A DNA stretch of 64,000 nucleotides from ECT2AJA-044 sp965262845 (GTDB taxonomy: Bacteria; Bacteroidota; Bacteroidia; Flavobacteriales; ECT2AJA-044), in assembly GCA_965262845.1 (NCBI GenBank), contig CBDHFX010000001.1, positions 310,001-374,000 of the forward strand. Direction: 5' to 3'. The number at the start of each line of letters is the position of its first letter. Position 1 is the first letter of the stretch. This document shows, piece by piece, positions 36,159 through 46,032 of the stretch. Made by a program: the position numbers and the translations under genes. The notes beneath the pieces are model-generated. The model was given only the letters and a program-made list of their open reading frames with translations, was not told the DNA's origin and did not search any database.

Positions 36159-37601
36159 ATGAAAAAGCTTCAGAATTACATCGGTGGAGAACTCATCGCG
36201 CCGTTAGGCGGGGAATATATCGATAACTATGACCCCAGCCGCGGTGAAGTGTACTCCCTTACCCCCGATTCCAACGGGGATGATGTAGCACTGGCTGTAA
36301 CCGCTGCCAAAGCCGCTTTTCCGGCGTGGAGCAAGAGGCCTGCCCACGAACGCTCCCGAATGCTGATACGCATTTCGGAGCTGATCGGTGAAAATCTGGA
36401 GCGCCTCGCATATGCCGAGAGTCGCGACAACGGAAAACCAGTTAGTATGGCCACCGCTATGGACATCCCTCGCGCACAGGCGAACTTTCACTTCTACGCC
36501 ACCGCTATCCTGCACGAAGCGAGCGAAAGCCACAGCATGGGCGAAATTGCCCTGAACTATACCCTTCGCCAACCGATCGGCGTGGCCGGATGCATCTCGC
36601 CGTGGAACTTGCCCCTCTATCTTTTTACCTGGAAGATCGCTCCCGCCCTAGCGGCCGGAAATACGGTCGTGGCGAAACCCTCGGAAATGACTCCAATGAC
36701 CGCGTACCTGCTAAGCGAATTATGCATTGAGGGCGGGCTGCCGGAAGGGGTGCTCAATATTGTACACGGGCTCGGACCCAAGGTCGGAGCGGCCATCACC
36801 GGGCATCCGGACGTGCCCGTGATCTCCTTCACAGGCGGAACCGCAACCGGACAACAAATTTCCCGCGTGGCAGCTCCCATGTTCAAGAAATTGTCGCTTG
36901 AGTTAGGCGGAAAAAACCCAAACATCATTTTCGACGATTGCGATTTCGATACTATGCTGCATACCTCTGTTCGTTCGAGCTTCGCAAACCAGGGGCAGAT
37001 CTGCCTGTGTGGATCGCGCATTTACATCCAGCGCGGCATCTATGATACGTTTAAAGAGGCCTTTGTCAGAAAAGTAAAACGGATGAAGGTTGGGCCGCCG
37101 GACGATCCCGAAACCAAAATAGGTGCGGTGGTCTCCAGGCCCCACATGGAAAAAATACTGGGCTACATTAAATTAGCTCAGGAGGAAGGTGGAACCCTTC
37201 TGGCCGGAGGCCATCGCATTGAAATGGAGGGCGAATACGCCAACGGATATTACATTGCACCTACAGTCATTGAAGGTCTGCCACATACCTGTAGGACCAA
37301 TCAGGAAGAGATCTTTGGTCCGGTCGTGACCCTTCAGCCCTTTGATACCGAAGAAGAAGTGCTCACCTACGCCAACAGCACCCGGTACGGCCTCGCCTCA
37401 ATGGTTTGGACCGGCGACCTCAATCGCGCTCATCGGGTGGCAGCTCAGCTCCACGCCGGAATCGTCTGGATCAATTGCTGGTTACTGCGCGATCTGCGAA
37501 CACCGTTCGGAGGGGTGAAACAGAGCGGGGTCGGACGTGAAGGGGGATTCGAGGCACTGCGCTTTTTTACGGAACCCAAGAATGTGTGTGTGAAGCTATA
37601 G
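36159..37601 (+). CDS. 2-aminomuconate-6-semialdehyde dehydrogenase (ALDH family)
   Basis: NAD-dependent aldehyde dehydrogenase of 480 residues. Landmarks: SPWNLPLY (oxyanion-hole Asn), ELGGKNPN (general-base Glu) and GQICLCGSR (catalytic Cys). The late NCWLLRDLRTPFGG segment supplies an Arg typical of the aminomuconate/hydroxymuconate-semialdehyde clade. Neighbouring HAO and ACMSD support the specific call: the enzyme should oxidise the ACMSD product to 2-aminomuconate. A 7-bp hairpin terminator follows 5 bp after the stop. Confidence 0.9.
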   Translation: MKKLQNYIGGELIAPLGGEYIDNYDPSRGEVYSLTPDSNGDDVALAVTAAKAAFPAWSKRPAHERSRMLIRISELIGENLERLAYAESRDNGKPVSMATAMDIPRAQANFHFYATAILHEASESHSMGEIALNYTLRQPIGVAGCISPWNLPLYLFTWKIAPALAAGNTVVAKPSEMTPMTAYLLSELCIEGGLPEGVLNIVHGLGPKVGAAITGHPDVPVISFTGGTATGQQISRVAAPMFKKLSLELGGKNPNIIFDDCDFDTMLHTSVRSSFANQGQICLCGSRIYIQRGIYDTFKEAFVRKVKRMKVGPPDDPETKIGAVVSRPHMEKILGYIKLAQEEGGTLLAGGHRIEMEGEYANGYYIAPTVIEGLPHTCRTNQEEIFGPVVTLQPFDTEEEVLTYANSTRYGLASMVWTGDLNRAHRVAAQLHAGIVWINCWLLRDLRTPFGGVKQSGVGREGGFEALRFFTEPKNVCVKL

Positions 37602-37606
37602 TTCGG

Positions 37607-37634
37607 GGGGTCTTCATGATCCAGACCCCGTTTT
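37607..37634 (+). terminator. Rho-independent terminator after the aldehyde dehydrogenase
   Basis: A 7-bp stem GGGGTCT/AGACCCC (37607-37613 and 37623-37629) with a 9-nt loop is followed by G and four Ts. It ends the plus-strand kynurenine operon just before the convergent dinB. Confidence 0.65.
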
Positions 37635-37657
37635 CCTGATCAACCGTCGGAAATCCT

Positions 37658-38755
37658 TTACGTGGTGGCACCCCATTCGAGCTTGAGCTGATAACCGGGA
37701 CCGCGCCTTTCCTCTGTGCCAAAGTTCGAAAGGGTAATTCCAAGCAAACGTACCGGACGCTCCGGGGCACTTTCGGCCAACAGCTCAATACCCGTTTCGT
37801 ACAGCATCTGTCCGTCGTTCACGAAATAGGGCAAGGTACGTGCCCGGGTATGCTGCTCGAAATTGTCATATTTTAGCTTCAAAGTGACGGTTTTGCCCTT
37901 TTTTTTATCCTTTTTTGCTCTTTCGGACACCTTTTGAGCAATTTTTTCTAATTTTTTGTGCATTTCCTCATCCGACCGCAGGTCGGTATCGAACGTTTGT
38001 TCTGCGCCGATGCTTTTGCGAATCCGATTGGGTTTCACCGCGCTCCGGTGGATGCCGCGAACGATGTCGTAGTAGTATGCTCCGTTTTTTCCGAAGTGCT
38101 TCTCCAGGAAGGTGCGATCCTGGCGCTTGAGATCGGCGCCGGTGAAGATGCCCAGCTGCATCATCTTCTGGGCGGTGACCTTGCCCACACCGTGGAATTT
38201 TCGGATCTCAAGCTGCTCAAGGAACTCAACGACCTCCTCGGGCGAAATCAATTTCTGACCATTGGGTTTGTTGACCTCCGAGGCTACCTTCGCCAGAAAT
38301 TTGTTGATGGAAATGCCGGCGCTGGCAGTGAGTCCCGTCCCGGCCAAAATGCGTTCCCGGATCTCCAGGGCGATCATAGTGGCCGAAGGCATGTTTTTCT
38401 TGTTCTCAGTTACATCCAGATAGGCCTCGTCAAGCGACAAGGGCTCTACCAGATCAGTGTAGTCAAAGAAGACCTTGCGGATCTGCCGGCTCACCTCGTG
38501 GTAGCGATCGAACCGGGGTTTTACAAAGATCAGCTCCGGGCAAAGCTGAGCTGCCGTTATTGAAGGCATGGCACTGCGCACCCCGAATTTCCGGGCTTCG
38601 TAGCTGGCAGCCGCTACGACCCCCCGCTCCCTGGACCGACCCACAGCAATGGGCCTGCCCTTCAGTTCAGGATTGTCGTATTGCTCCACGGACGCATAGA
38701 AAGCGTCCATATCAACATGAATGATCTTGCGTTTTATGAGTTCAGGCGGTAGCAC
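37658..38755 (-). CDS. dinB: DNA polymerase IV (translesion Y-family polymerase)
   Basis: A 365-residue Y-family polymerase. Landmarks are HVDMDAFYASVEQ (first catalytic Asp), AAASYEARKFGVRS, SLDEAYLD (catalytic Asp-Glu), NKFLAKVASEVNKPNGQ, and the little-finger region. The start is GTG at 38755: the frame is closed by TGA two codons upstream and no ATG precedes HVDMDAFY. It runs divergent to polA with a 128-bp spacer. Error-prone bypass or alkylation-damage tolerance is the known role. Confidence 0.94.
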   Translation of the reverse strand: MLPPELIKRKIIHVDMDAFYASVEQYDNPELKGRPIAVGRSRERGVVAAASYEARKFGVRSAMPSITAAQLCPELIFVKPRFDRYHEVSRQIRKVFFDYTDLVEPLSLDEAYLDVTENKKNMPSATMIALEIRERILAGTGLTASAGISINKFLAKVASEVNKPNGQKLISPEEVVEFLEQLEIRKFHGVGKVTAQKMMQLGIFTGADLKRQDRTFLEKHFGKNGAYYYDIVRGIHRSAVKPNRIRKSIGAEQTFDTDLRSDEEMHKKLEKIAQKVSERAKKDKKKGKTVTLKLKYDNFEQHTRARTLPYFVNDGQMLYETGIELLAESAPERPVRLLGITLSNFGTEERRGPGYQLKLEWGATT

Positions 38756-38883
38756 ACTTCATGAGTTTCCATACGAGGCCTCCGGCCAGATATTCAGGAT
38801 CCGGGCGATGCAGATAAATGTTAGCAAAACAAACATGATTATTCGCCCTAAGTTCATATCTTTTGGCTCCCAAAACAAAAAAA

Positions 38884-41697
38884 ATGGCCAATACCAACGA
38901 CAAACGCCTGTTTCTGCTTGATGCCTACGCCCTGATCTACCGATCCTACTTCGCTTTCAGCAAGAATCCGCGAATGACCTCGGATGGGCGTAACACTTCG
39001 GCCATCTATGGCTTTATGCTTACCTTACTTGACCTCGTCAGGAAAGAAGATCCGAGTCATATTGCCATCGTTTTTGATCCGCCCGGACCGGTTGGTCGTG
39101 TACAGGAATACGAAGAATATAAGGCAAACCGGGAGGCTACTCCGGAAGATATCAGGATGGCCGTACCCGTCATCAAGGATCTGGCCATGTCCTTTCGCAT
39201 CCCCTGCCTGGAAATCCCGGGCTACGAAGCCGACGACGTCATCGGAACCCTGGCAAAAAAAGGCGAAAAAAAGGGCTACCAGGTTTATATGATGACCCCG
39301 GATAAGGATTACGCTCAGCTCGTTTCCAGGAACATCTTTATGTACAAACCGGCCTACATGGGCAAAGGGGTGGAAATTTGGGGTGTTGAGGAGGTAAAGA
39401 ACAAATTCGGGATCGAACGGGTCGAACAGGTGATTGATCTTCTCGGCATGATGGGCGATTCGGTGGACAATATCCCGGGAATACCGGGAGTAGGTCAGAA
39501 GACCGCTCAGAAATTCATTACTCAGTACGGATCTGTGGAAGGACTGTACGAGCATCTGGACGATTTGAAGGGGAAAATGAAGGAAAAGGCCGCAGAAAAT
39601 AAAGAGTTGGCCTTTTTATCGAAAAAGCTGGCCACGATCATCACCGATGTTCCAATTGAATTCGACGAGGAAGATCTGACCCGGGAAGAGCCCAATAAGG
39701 AACGGGTTCGGGAACTCTTTGAAGAGCTCGAATTTCGCAGCCTGGCAAAACGGGTGTTCGATGATCAGAAAGAAGAGAGCAAATCAACGGCTATAGCGCC
39801 GCAGGCATCGGATCAAAGTAAGCAGCCTGATATGTTTGGCGCACCGGCTTCCCCATCGGGCCGCAAGGCCCCTGGTCCAGGCTACAAAACCCTCGAAACG
39901 ACCAAACACAACTACCAGCTGATCAATACGGCAGAAAAGCGAAAGGTATTGCTAGACGAGTTGATGAAGCAAAAGGCAGTGTGCTTTGATACGGAAACAA
40001 CCTCAATTGATGCACATCAGGCCGAGCTGGTGGGGCTGGCCTTTAGTTTTCAGGCACACCATGCCTTTTACGTGCCCATTCCGGAGGACCGCGACGAAGC
40101 CCTGGCGATCGTGGCGGAATTTAAGCCGTTCTTCGGGAGTGCAGGCATCGGGAAGATCGGGCAGAATCTGAAGTACGACATCATTGTGTTGAAGTGGCAC
40201 GGCGTTGAGGTGAAGGGTTCGGTGTGGGATACGATGCTGGCACACTACCTGCTGAATCCGGACATGCGGCACAACATGGATATATTGGCACAGACTTATT
40301 TGAACTACGATCCGGTATCGATCGAGACGCTGATCGGTAAAAAAGGGAAGGATCAGAAATCAATGCGCTCGGTTGAGGTGGAACGCGTAGTGGAATACGC
40401 CGGGGAAGATGCAGACATTACATTGCAACTGAAGGAAATGCTCGGGAAAGACCTGGCCGGGAACAATGTTGACAAGCTGTTTCACAACCTCGAAACCCCG
40501 CTGGTGAGGGTGCTAGCCGACATGGAAACCGAAGGCGTAAGGCTCAATGCCGATACGCTGAGAAAATATAGCGGGGAACTGAAGGAGGAATTGCGCGGGA
40601 TCCGGGACAGGATCTATGCACTGGCCGGGACGGAATTCAACATCGGGTCGCCGAAGCAGCTGGGCGAGGTATTGTTTGAACAACTGAAGATCGTAGACAA
40701 GCCGAGGAAGACAAAAAGTGGTCAATACAGCACTTCGGAAGATACCCTAAGCAAGCTGGCCGGAGAGCACGAGATCATAGATCAGGTGCTTGATTTTCGC
40801 TCCGTTTCGAAGTTGATCAGCACCTACGTGGATGCCTTGCCCGAGCTGGTGAATCCGAAAACGGGGCGTATTCACACAACGTACAATCAGACCGTGGCTG
40901 CCACGGGACGGCTCTCCAGCAACAATCCGAATCTTCAGAACATTCCGATCCGCACCGAGCGTGGACGAAAAGTGCGTGCTGCCTTTGTGCCGCGTGATGA
41001 AGACCATATATTGCTGGCAGTGGACTACTCGCAGATCGAACTGCGTTTGATCGCCGCACTGTCCGGAGATGAGCATATGATCACTGCGTTCAGATCGGGC
41101 CAGGACATACATGCCGCCACGGCCGCCAAGGTTTATGGAGTGACGCTGGAAAAAGTGGACCGCGACATGCGGAACCGGGCCAAGATGGTCAACTTCGGGA
41201 TCATCTACGGGATCTCGGCTTTCGGGCTGGCAGACCGGCTCAACATCAAGCGAACTGAAGCGCGAGAGATCATTGACAACTACTTCAGCAAGTATCCGGC
41301 CATCAAGGAGTACATGGATAAGAGCATTGACTTCGCCCGGAAGCATGGCTACGTGCAAACCATCATGGAGCGCCGTCGCTATCTGCCTGATATCAACTCC
41401 CGCAATGCCACGGTGCGCGGATTTGCGGAACGAAACGCCATCAACGCCCCTGTTCAGGGCTCGGCAGCCGATATCATCAAAAAGGCCATGATCGCCATCC
41501 ACAACCAGTTCCAGGCTGAAGGGTTCCGCTCAAAGATGATCCTGCAAGTGCACGATGAGCTGGTTTTTGATGCCCGGATTGATGAGCTCGAAAGCATTCA
41601 GCCCATCATCAGGAACCTCATGGAAAATGCTGTTTCGCTGGCCGTGCCGCTTGAAGTGGACATGGGTACGGGGCAAACCTGGCTTGAGGCTCATTGA
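38884..41697 (+). CDS. polA: DNA polymerase I
   Basis: A full-length 937-residue Pol I. The 5'-3' exonuclease (about 1-290) has the DAYALIYRSYFAF and PDKDYAQL motifs. The 3'-5' proofreading domain is intact, with CFDTETTSID, NLKYDI and YAGEDADIT holding its acidic residues. The polymerase domain shows DYSQIELRLIA, RNRAKMVNFGIIYG and QVHDELVF. ATG 38884 is chosen; the frame extends back to a TTG (38863) without conserved sequence. A TATCTTTTG run just upstream is a probable, slightly off-consensus -7 element. Confidence 0.96.
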   Translation: MANTNDKRLFLLDAYALIYRSYFAFSKNPRMTSDGRNTSAIYGFMLTLLDLVRKEDPSHIAIVFDPPGPVGRVQEYEEYKANREATPEDIRMAVPVIKDLAMSFRIPCLEIPGYEADDVIGTLAKKGEKKGYQVYMMTPDKDYAQLVSRNIFMYKPAYMGKGVEIWGVEEVKNKFGIERVEQVIDLLGMMGDSVDNIPGIPGVGQKTAQKFITQYGSVEGLYEHLDDLKGKMKEKAAENKELAFLSKKLATIITDVPIEFDEEDLTREEPNKERVRELFEELEFRSLAKRVFDDQKEESKSTAIAPQASDQSKQPDMFGAPASPSGRKAPGPGYKTLETTKHNYQLINTAEKRKVLLDELMKQKAVCFDTETTSIDAHQAELVGLAFSFQAHHAFYVPIPEDRDEALAIVAEFKPFFGSAGIGKIGQNLKYDIIVLKWHGVEVKGSVWDTMLAHYLLNPDMRHNMDILAQTYLNYDPVSIETLIGKKGKDQKSMRSVEVERVVEYAGEDADITLQLKEMLGKDLAGNNVDKLFHNLETPLVRVLADMETEGVRLNADTLRKYSGELKEELRGIRDRIYALAGTEFNIGSPKQLGEVLFEQLKIVDKPRKTKSGQYSTSEDTLSKLAGEHEIIDQVLDFRSVSKLISTYVDALPELVNPKTGRIHTTYNQTVAATGRLSSNNPNLQNIPIRTERGRKVRAAFVPRDEDHILLAVDYSQIELRLIAALSGDEHMITAFRSGQDIHAATAAKVYGVTLEKVDRDMRNRAKMVNFGIIYGISAFGLADRLNIKRTEAREIIDNYFSKYPAIKEYMDKSIDFARKHGYVQTIMERRRYLPDINSRNATVRGFAERNAINAPVQGSAADIIKKAMIAIHNQFQAEGFRSKMILQVHDELVFDARIDELESIQPIIRNLMENAVSLAVPLEVDMGTGQTWLEAH

Positions 41698-41711
41698 TTT
41701 CCTAAAACATT

Positions 41712-41725
41712 TGCCCTTGCGGGCA
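41712..41725. other. Short hairpin between polA and the M43 protease genes
   Basis: TGCCC (41712-41716) and GGGCA (41721-41725) form a 5-bp stem with a 4-nt loop. No T-run follows on either strand, so it is not called a terminator; it may still mark the end of the convergent transcripts. Confidence 0.3.
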
Positions 41726-41731
41726 GATGGA

Positions 41732-43855
41732 TCATCGGATCACCCAGCGTCTGATATATGAACCGGCGTCAGATACAAGCGATAACACATAAATTCCCTT
41801 CGAAATGTTCGGAGGTACCTGGACCCGCATTTCGGTTCTCGCCGCAAGGTGAGCTACCGGCAGCTCCAGAACCACCCGCCCCGATAGATCCCTCAGGCAA
41901 AAAACAGCCTCATTCAGGTCCAAAGTACCATTTTCCAAAATGATGTGGTCTGTGGCCGGATTCGGGTAGGCATTTAACATCAAGGTGCCGAGGCCTTCCA
42001 ATCCAACAATTTCCATCAGGAAGAAGTTATCGACATATAGATTGTTGGAATTCCGCTCAGCCGTGAACTTGAGCCGGATACGAACATGGTCATGCGACGC
42101 ATAGCTGGCCAAACTTACCATTGCCTTTACCCATTGCGATGCGCCATTAGGAGTAAAGGGGCTGTTGGTTTGACTGGCCGTACGCAAGTCATTCCCGTCC
42201 AGGGTTAGCCGGGTGGACCAAACATGACTGCAGTTGAGGTTCACCTGAACTTCAAGTTTGGCATTGTTCTGACCGAAGAATTTTTTGGTATAGGCATACC
42301 AGAAATGCAGATCGGATGGATCCTGTGTTGTCAGATCTACAGCAGGCAGGTATAAGTACTCCTCCTGATAATCAGAGCTGGCCCCGGCGTATCCGAAGTA
42401 AGCATTATCCTTATGGTATCCATTAACTTTCATTGATGCCGCCCCCTCCTGGGAGGCATTGGTTACCCGTTCAAAATTGTCACCCAGTTCCCATCCTTGT
42501 ATTTGGATCGCACTACCGATCGTACTGGCATCTTCAAAGCCGGATCCCCATTGTGAAGCATCCATGCCCTGATCTTCGGTAACCACGATAACCCCGTCGT
42601 ACTGTATCAAATTTGTGCCGTTGGCATTTCCCACAGAAAGCTTAAAGGAATAGTTGCCTGGCTGGGCATAGGTCACATCCACGATGGAATCCGTTGATGC
42701 TGCCGGTATACCTCCGGGAAATTCCCAGGAGCGGATAGTTGCCGTGCCGTTATAGTGGTTATCTACGTACCGAATGGGCGAGCCAACGCAGGTCACATCC
42801 TTATTCACCATGTAATCGGGCATCGGAGCACATGGAGTAACAGGATCCTCAACACCGGTGGCGATGTAATTCGCCGGAGTAACCAATTGGCCTCGTTGTG
42901 ATGACGGACTGTTCAATGCAGCGTGCATCCGTGTGGTTTGGTCATAGGTAAACATCAACAGGCAGTTGTCCTGCGAATAGTCCATAAAGTTCTCCGGCAT
43001 GTCCGGAAGATCCGGATTGTCGTTGCTGCACGAGTTTTGACCTTGCTGACATCCGAAATTGGCGCCCGAGGTTGGTGGAGTATCGGCACATTGATCACCG
43101 ACTCCAAAGCATCCTCCCTGGAAAGTGTGAAACAAATTCAGGTAGTGACCCACCTCATGAGTGGCCGTTCGGCCAAGGTTGTATGGCGCATTGTTCGCAG
43201 CCGTTCCAATGGATCCAAAGCTGGTGGAGGGCATGAAGTTTCCATCTTCCAACGCAATCATTCCATTCACAGGAAAAGCGCTGTAGCCCAGCAATCCACC
43301 CAAACTCGGTACCAGATAAATGTTCATGTATCTGTCGTTGTCCCATGATGAGATCGCCTTCAGACAGTTGGGCGGAAAATTATCGGAAGCATACGGTGTT
43401 CGGTGGTACACGATCCCGTTCGTACAGTTCCCGTTGGGGTCCTTCCGTGCCAGTCGAAATTCAATCTGAGTGTCTGCGTGTATCCCTTTGTGCAGGGTCT
43501 GCACATTCCCCGTGTCGGCATTCTCCTTCTGATAGTCCTCGTTCAAAACACGTATTCCGTCGTGTATCTGAGCAATATTCAGGTTTCCGGATCCTCCGTC
43601 GTGAAAAACGTGAACAACGGTCGGAATAATGTAAAGCGGACTACTCCTTTCTGCTTGGGCACGCGCAGCCTTTATCTGCTCCAGTGCACGGGTAAAATTC
43701 TCCTGGGTCGCTTCAAAAGCCTGTCGATACTGCAGGTCGTTCTGCATCCGGTACCCATGGATCTCATCCATGTAACAGTGGGGTGGCACCTGCTGTGCCT
43801 GAGCACTCAGCACGCCCAACAATAAAAGGGGCGTGGCTATTGCTCCTTTTCTCAT
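41732..43855 (-). CDS. Secreted M43 (pappalysin-type) metalloprotease with T9SS tail
   Basis: A 707-residue secreted zinc protease. It has a signal peptide (ends SAQAQQ), a catalytic domain with the extended zinc motif HEVGHYLNLFH and the Met-turn segment ENFMDYSQ, a PKD domain (about 345-425: SFKLSVGNANG), a jelly-roll/MAM-like beta domain with VDNFFL, and a C-terminal T9SS type A sorting domain (NAYPNPATDHIIL, ending in RWVIR). It should be exported through the type IX system and act outside the cell. It lies 13 bp downstream of a paralogue in the same direction. Confidence 0.92.
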   Translation of the reverse strand: MRKGAIATPLLLLGVLSAQAQQVPPHCYMDEIHGYRMQNDLQYRQAFEATQENFTRALEQIKAARAQAERSSPLYIIPTVVHVFHDGGSGNLNIAQIHDGIRVLNEDYQKENADTGNVQTLHKGIHADTQIEFRLARKDPNGNCTNGIVYHRTPYASDNFPPNCLKAISSWDNDRYMNIYLVPSLGGLLGYSAFPVNGMIALEDGNFMPSTSFGSIGTAANNAPYNLGRTATHEVGHYLNLFHTFQGGCFGVGDQCADTPPTSGANFGCQQGQNSCSNDNPDLPDMPENFMDYSQDNCLLMFTYDQTTRMHAALNSPSSQRGQLVTPANYIATGVEDPVTPCAPMPDYMVNKDVTCVGSPIRYVDNHYNGTATIRSWEFPGGIPAASTDSIVDVTYAQPGNYSFKLSVGNANGTNLIQYDGVIVVTEDQGMDASQWGSGFEDASTIGSAIQIQGWELGDNFERVTNASQEGAASMKVNGYHKDNAYFGYAGASSDYQEEYLYLPAVDLTTQDPSDLHFWYAYTKKFFGQNNAKLEVQVNLNCSHVWSTRLTLDGNDLRTASQTNSPFTPNGASQWVKAMVSLASYASHDHVRIRLKFTAERNSNNLYVDNFFLMEIVGLEGLGTLMLNAYPNPATDHIILENGTLDLNEAVFCLRDLSGRVVLELPVAHLAARTEMRVQVPPNISKGIYVLSLVSDAGSYIRRWVIR

Positions 43856-43868
43856 CTTCCTCTGGTTG

Positions 43869-45908
43869 TTATTGTTTGATCAATTTGCGGGTAGTTGCAC
43901 TGCTCTGCGAGCGGATGAATACCAGATAGGTTCCCGCTGTCCAAACGGATGCATCCAGTTCAGCCCGACCGGAAAGGTAACCGGAATACATCAGGCGACC
44001 CGTCAGATCTCTGATATCCACCTCAACCTCTGATAATTCCCCAAGGTCCAATACGAATTGACTGTGGGTTGGATTTGGATAAAGTTGTACGCGCGACAGC
44101 TCTGTTTCTTCCGAGCCTAGCGGGTCAAAGATCCTCAGGTTGTCCATATAGAAGTTATTCCCTCCGCCTGCGGTGAATTCAAAGCGGATCAGCAAATGGT
44201 CTATGGTCTGGTATGCTGCCAGATTCACACTCTCCGTTCTCCACTGGCTACTTGATGGAACAAACTCGCCCTGAAACTGCTGAGGGGCCGTGACCAGATT
44301 ATTCGTGGAAATCATCCTTCTCAGGATCCAGGTTCTCCCGCAATTAATGCTCGCCCATATCCTAAGCTCATCGGCATTGTCAAATCCACGCCTGGCAAAG
44401 GCATAGGTGAATTCCAAAACACTGGCGTTTTGCGAGGACATATCGAGTGGTGGTAAAATCAGGTCTTCCCTGGTTCCCGGAGTTTTGGTATAGTTTTTTA
44501 AATATATGGACTGACTTCCGGATTTGGCTACATTGTAATTTACAGTCCAGCTATTTTGTGCTTCATCCGGCTGTATCTGGTATGACGTTCCAAAGGGGAA
44601 TGGAGCCTCAAACGACTCAGTGTAATAGCCCGGTACAAATCCGACCGAACCAAACACATTGATCAGCCTCGTAGCCGACGAGCTTCCCTGTCCGTTCGCC
44701 GCATCTAACTGTACGGTGTACATACCGGCCGTTAAAAAATGGAAGTTCGCTACAGAATCCGTTGCGGTAGGAATATTCGTGTTCATGACGGTCCATTGAC
44801 GCGATAGCACTGGTGCATTCCAGGAATAATCAAACAGTTCAACCGAATCGCCAGCACAGGCATAAGGATTTCGTATACCAATGTACGCATTGGGAACACA
44901 TGGCGGACCAGGATTGGTTACACCTGTATCGTCCAGATTCTGTGATGACACCAGATTACTCCGTATCCCAGTTAAGGCGTTGTGCATGCGAACCACCTGT
45001 TGATCACTGAACATGTTCTGACAAACGCCATTCGAGTAGTCCATGTAGTTCTCTCCCTGATCGGGCATATCCGGAGAGTCGTTCGTACAACTGTTCCCCC
45101 ATAAACAACCCGAGTTCGAAACAGCCACCGGTGGCGTATCCGACAAGCCATCGTCACCTCCAAAGCAGTTGTTCCCATCAAAAGTATGTTGCAGATCAAG
45201 GTAGTGTCCCAGCTCATGGGTCAGCGTACGGCCACCGTTCGTGATCCCGAATCCGCTCGTCGCAGTACCGATCCGACCCATCACATCGTGCCGGATCATG
45301 ATTCCATCGAACAAAGCCAGCTGACCGGGATTGGGATAGTAGGCGTACCCCAGAATGGTTCCGCTCGTACCGAAAGTATTCTCAATGCTCTTGACCACGT
45401 AGATATTCAGGTATTTGTTGTTGTCAGCCAGAACCAAATTCTTGATACTGTTCACCGCATTGACCGTCAACGGGGTCTTCACCCGAACGATCCCATCCGT
45501 GCATTCTCCGGTTGGGCCAACAGTTGCGAGTTTGAATTCAATGTCAGCCGTTCCGGCTACGGGCTTAAAAATATCCCGGGTGTTCGCTGTATCGCTATTC
45601 ATTCGGCGAACATCTTCATTCAGCACCGTCAGGGCGTCCAACACCTGCGCACGTGAAATATTTTCGGGGCCGTCATTGTGAAAGACCCAAACCATCACCG
45701 GCACCGTTAAAGTACTCTCCGCCCCAGAGCGTTGTCGGCCGGTTTGTGGGGTGATGGAGCGATTTTCAAAATAGTCCCGATAAGCCTCATTTTCCTGCAT
45801 CAAATGCTGATGCCAGTGATCGGTCGCGCACTGTTCCTGCGCCTGGGTGGTGACAAAAGAGAGCAAAAGGGTCACTAAAAAGACGCCTCGCAGCCAATGT
45901 GAATTCAT
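43869..45908 (-). CDS. Secreted M43 (pappalysin-type) metalloprotease with T9SS tail, paralogue
   Basis: A paralogue of the following gene, 679 residues from ATG 45908. Signal peptide ends TTQAQ; the zinc site is HELGHYLDLQH with the Met-turn ENYMDYSN; then a PKD-like region (FLTAGMYTVQLDAANG), a MAM/jelly-roll-like domain (YMDNLRIF) and a T9SS type A tail (QLYPNPTHSQFVLD). The frame extends to a TTG at 45932, but ATG 45908 begins the signal peptide. A TAACTTTG -7 element (45937-45930) gives an 18-nt leader and probably drives both protease genes. Confidence 0.92.
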   Translation of the reverse strand: MNSHWLRGVFLVTLLLSFVTTQAQEQCATDHWHQHLMQENEAYRDYFENRSITPQTGRQRSGAESTLTVPVMVWVFHNDGPENISRAQVLDALTVLNEDVRRMNSDTANTRDIFKPVAGTADIEFKLATVGPTGECTDGIVRVKTPLTVNAVNSIKNLVLADNNKYLNIYVVKSIENTFGTSGTILGYAYYPNPGQLALFDGIMIRHDVMGRIGTATSGFGITNGGRTLTHELGHYLDLQHTFDGNNCFGGDDGLSDTPPVAVSNSGCLWGNSCTNDSPDMPDQGENYMDYSNGVCQNMFSDQQVVRMHNALTGIRSNLVSSQNLDDTGVTNPGPPCVPNAYIGIRNPYACAGDSVELFDYSWNAPVLSRQWTVMNTNIPTATDSVANFHFLTAGMYTVQLDAANGQGSSSATRLINVFGSVGFVPGYYTESFEAPFPFGTSYQIQPDEAQNSWTVNYNVAKSGSQSIYLKNYTKTPGTREDLILPPLDMSSQNASVLEFTYAFARRGFDNADELRIWASINCGRTWILRRMISTNNLVTAPQQFQGEFVPSSSQWRTESVNLAAYQTIDHLLIRFEFTAGGGNNFYMDNLRIFDPLGSEETELSRVQLYPNPTHSQFVLDLGELSEVEVDIRDLTGRLMYSGYLSGRAELDASVWTAGTYLVFIRSQSSATTRKLIKQ

Positions 45909-45929
45909 TAACTTGGGGGAATAAAGTGC

Positions 45930-45937
45930 CAAAGTTA
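45930..45937 (-). promoter_or_regulatory. -7 element upstream of the tandem M43 proteases
   Basis: TAACTTTG on the minus strand fits TAnnTTTG and lies 21 nt upstream of the ATG at 45908. No clear -33 TTG. Confidence 0.45.
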
Positions 45938-46032
45938 CTTATTTTGGTCCGATTTGTGGGATTTCGGGTCGGTCAAGGATAAAAAAGCCCGTGGGACTCA
46001 TCAAATGTGCGGTTCAGAGCTGTTGGGTACTT

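Noticed and set aside
38755..38883. Additional gene between dinB and polA
   Set aside because: No frame longer than about 20 codons starts with a plausible signal; the spacer looks like divergent promoters.
41712..41725. Hairpin between polA and the protease gene as a terminator
   Set aside because: Stem of 5 bp and no T-run on either strand.
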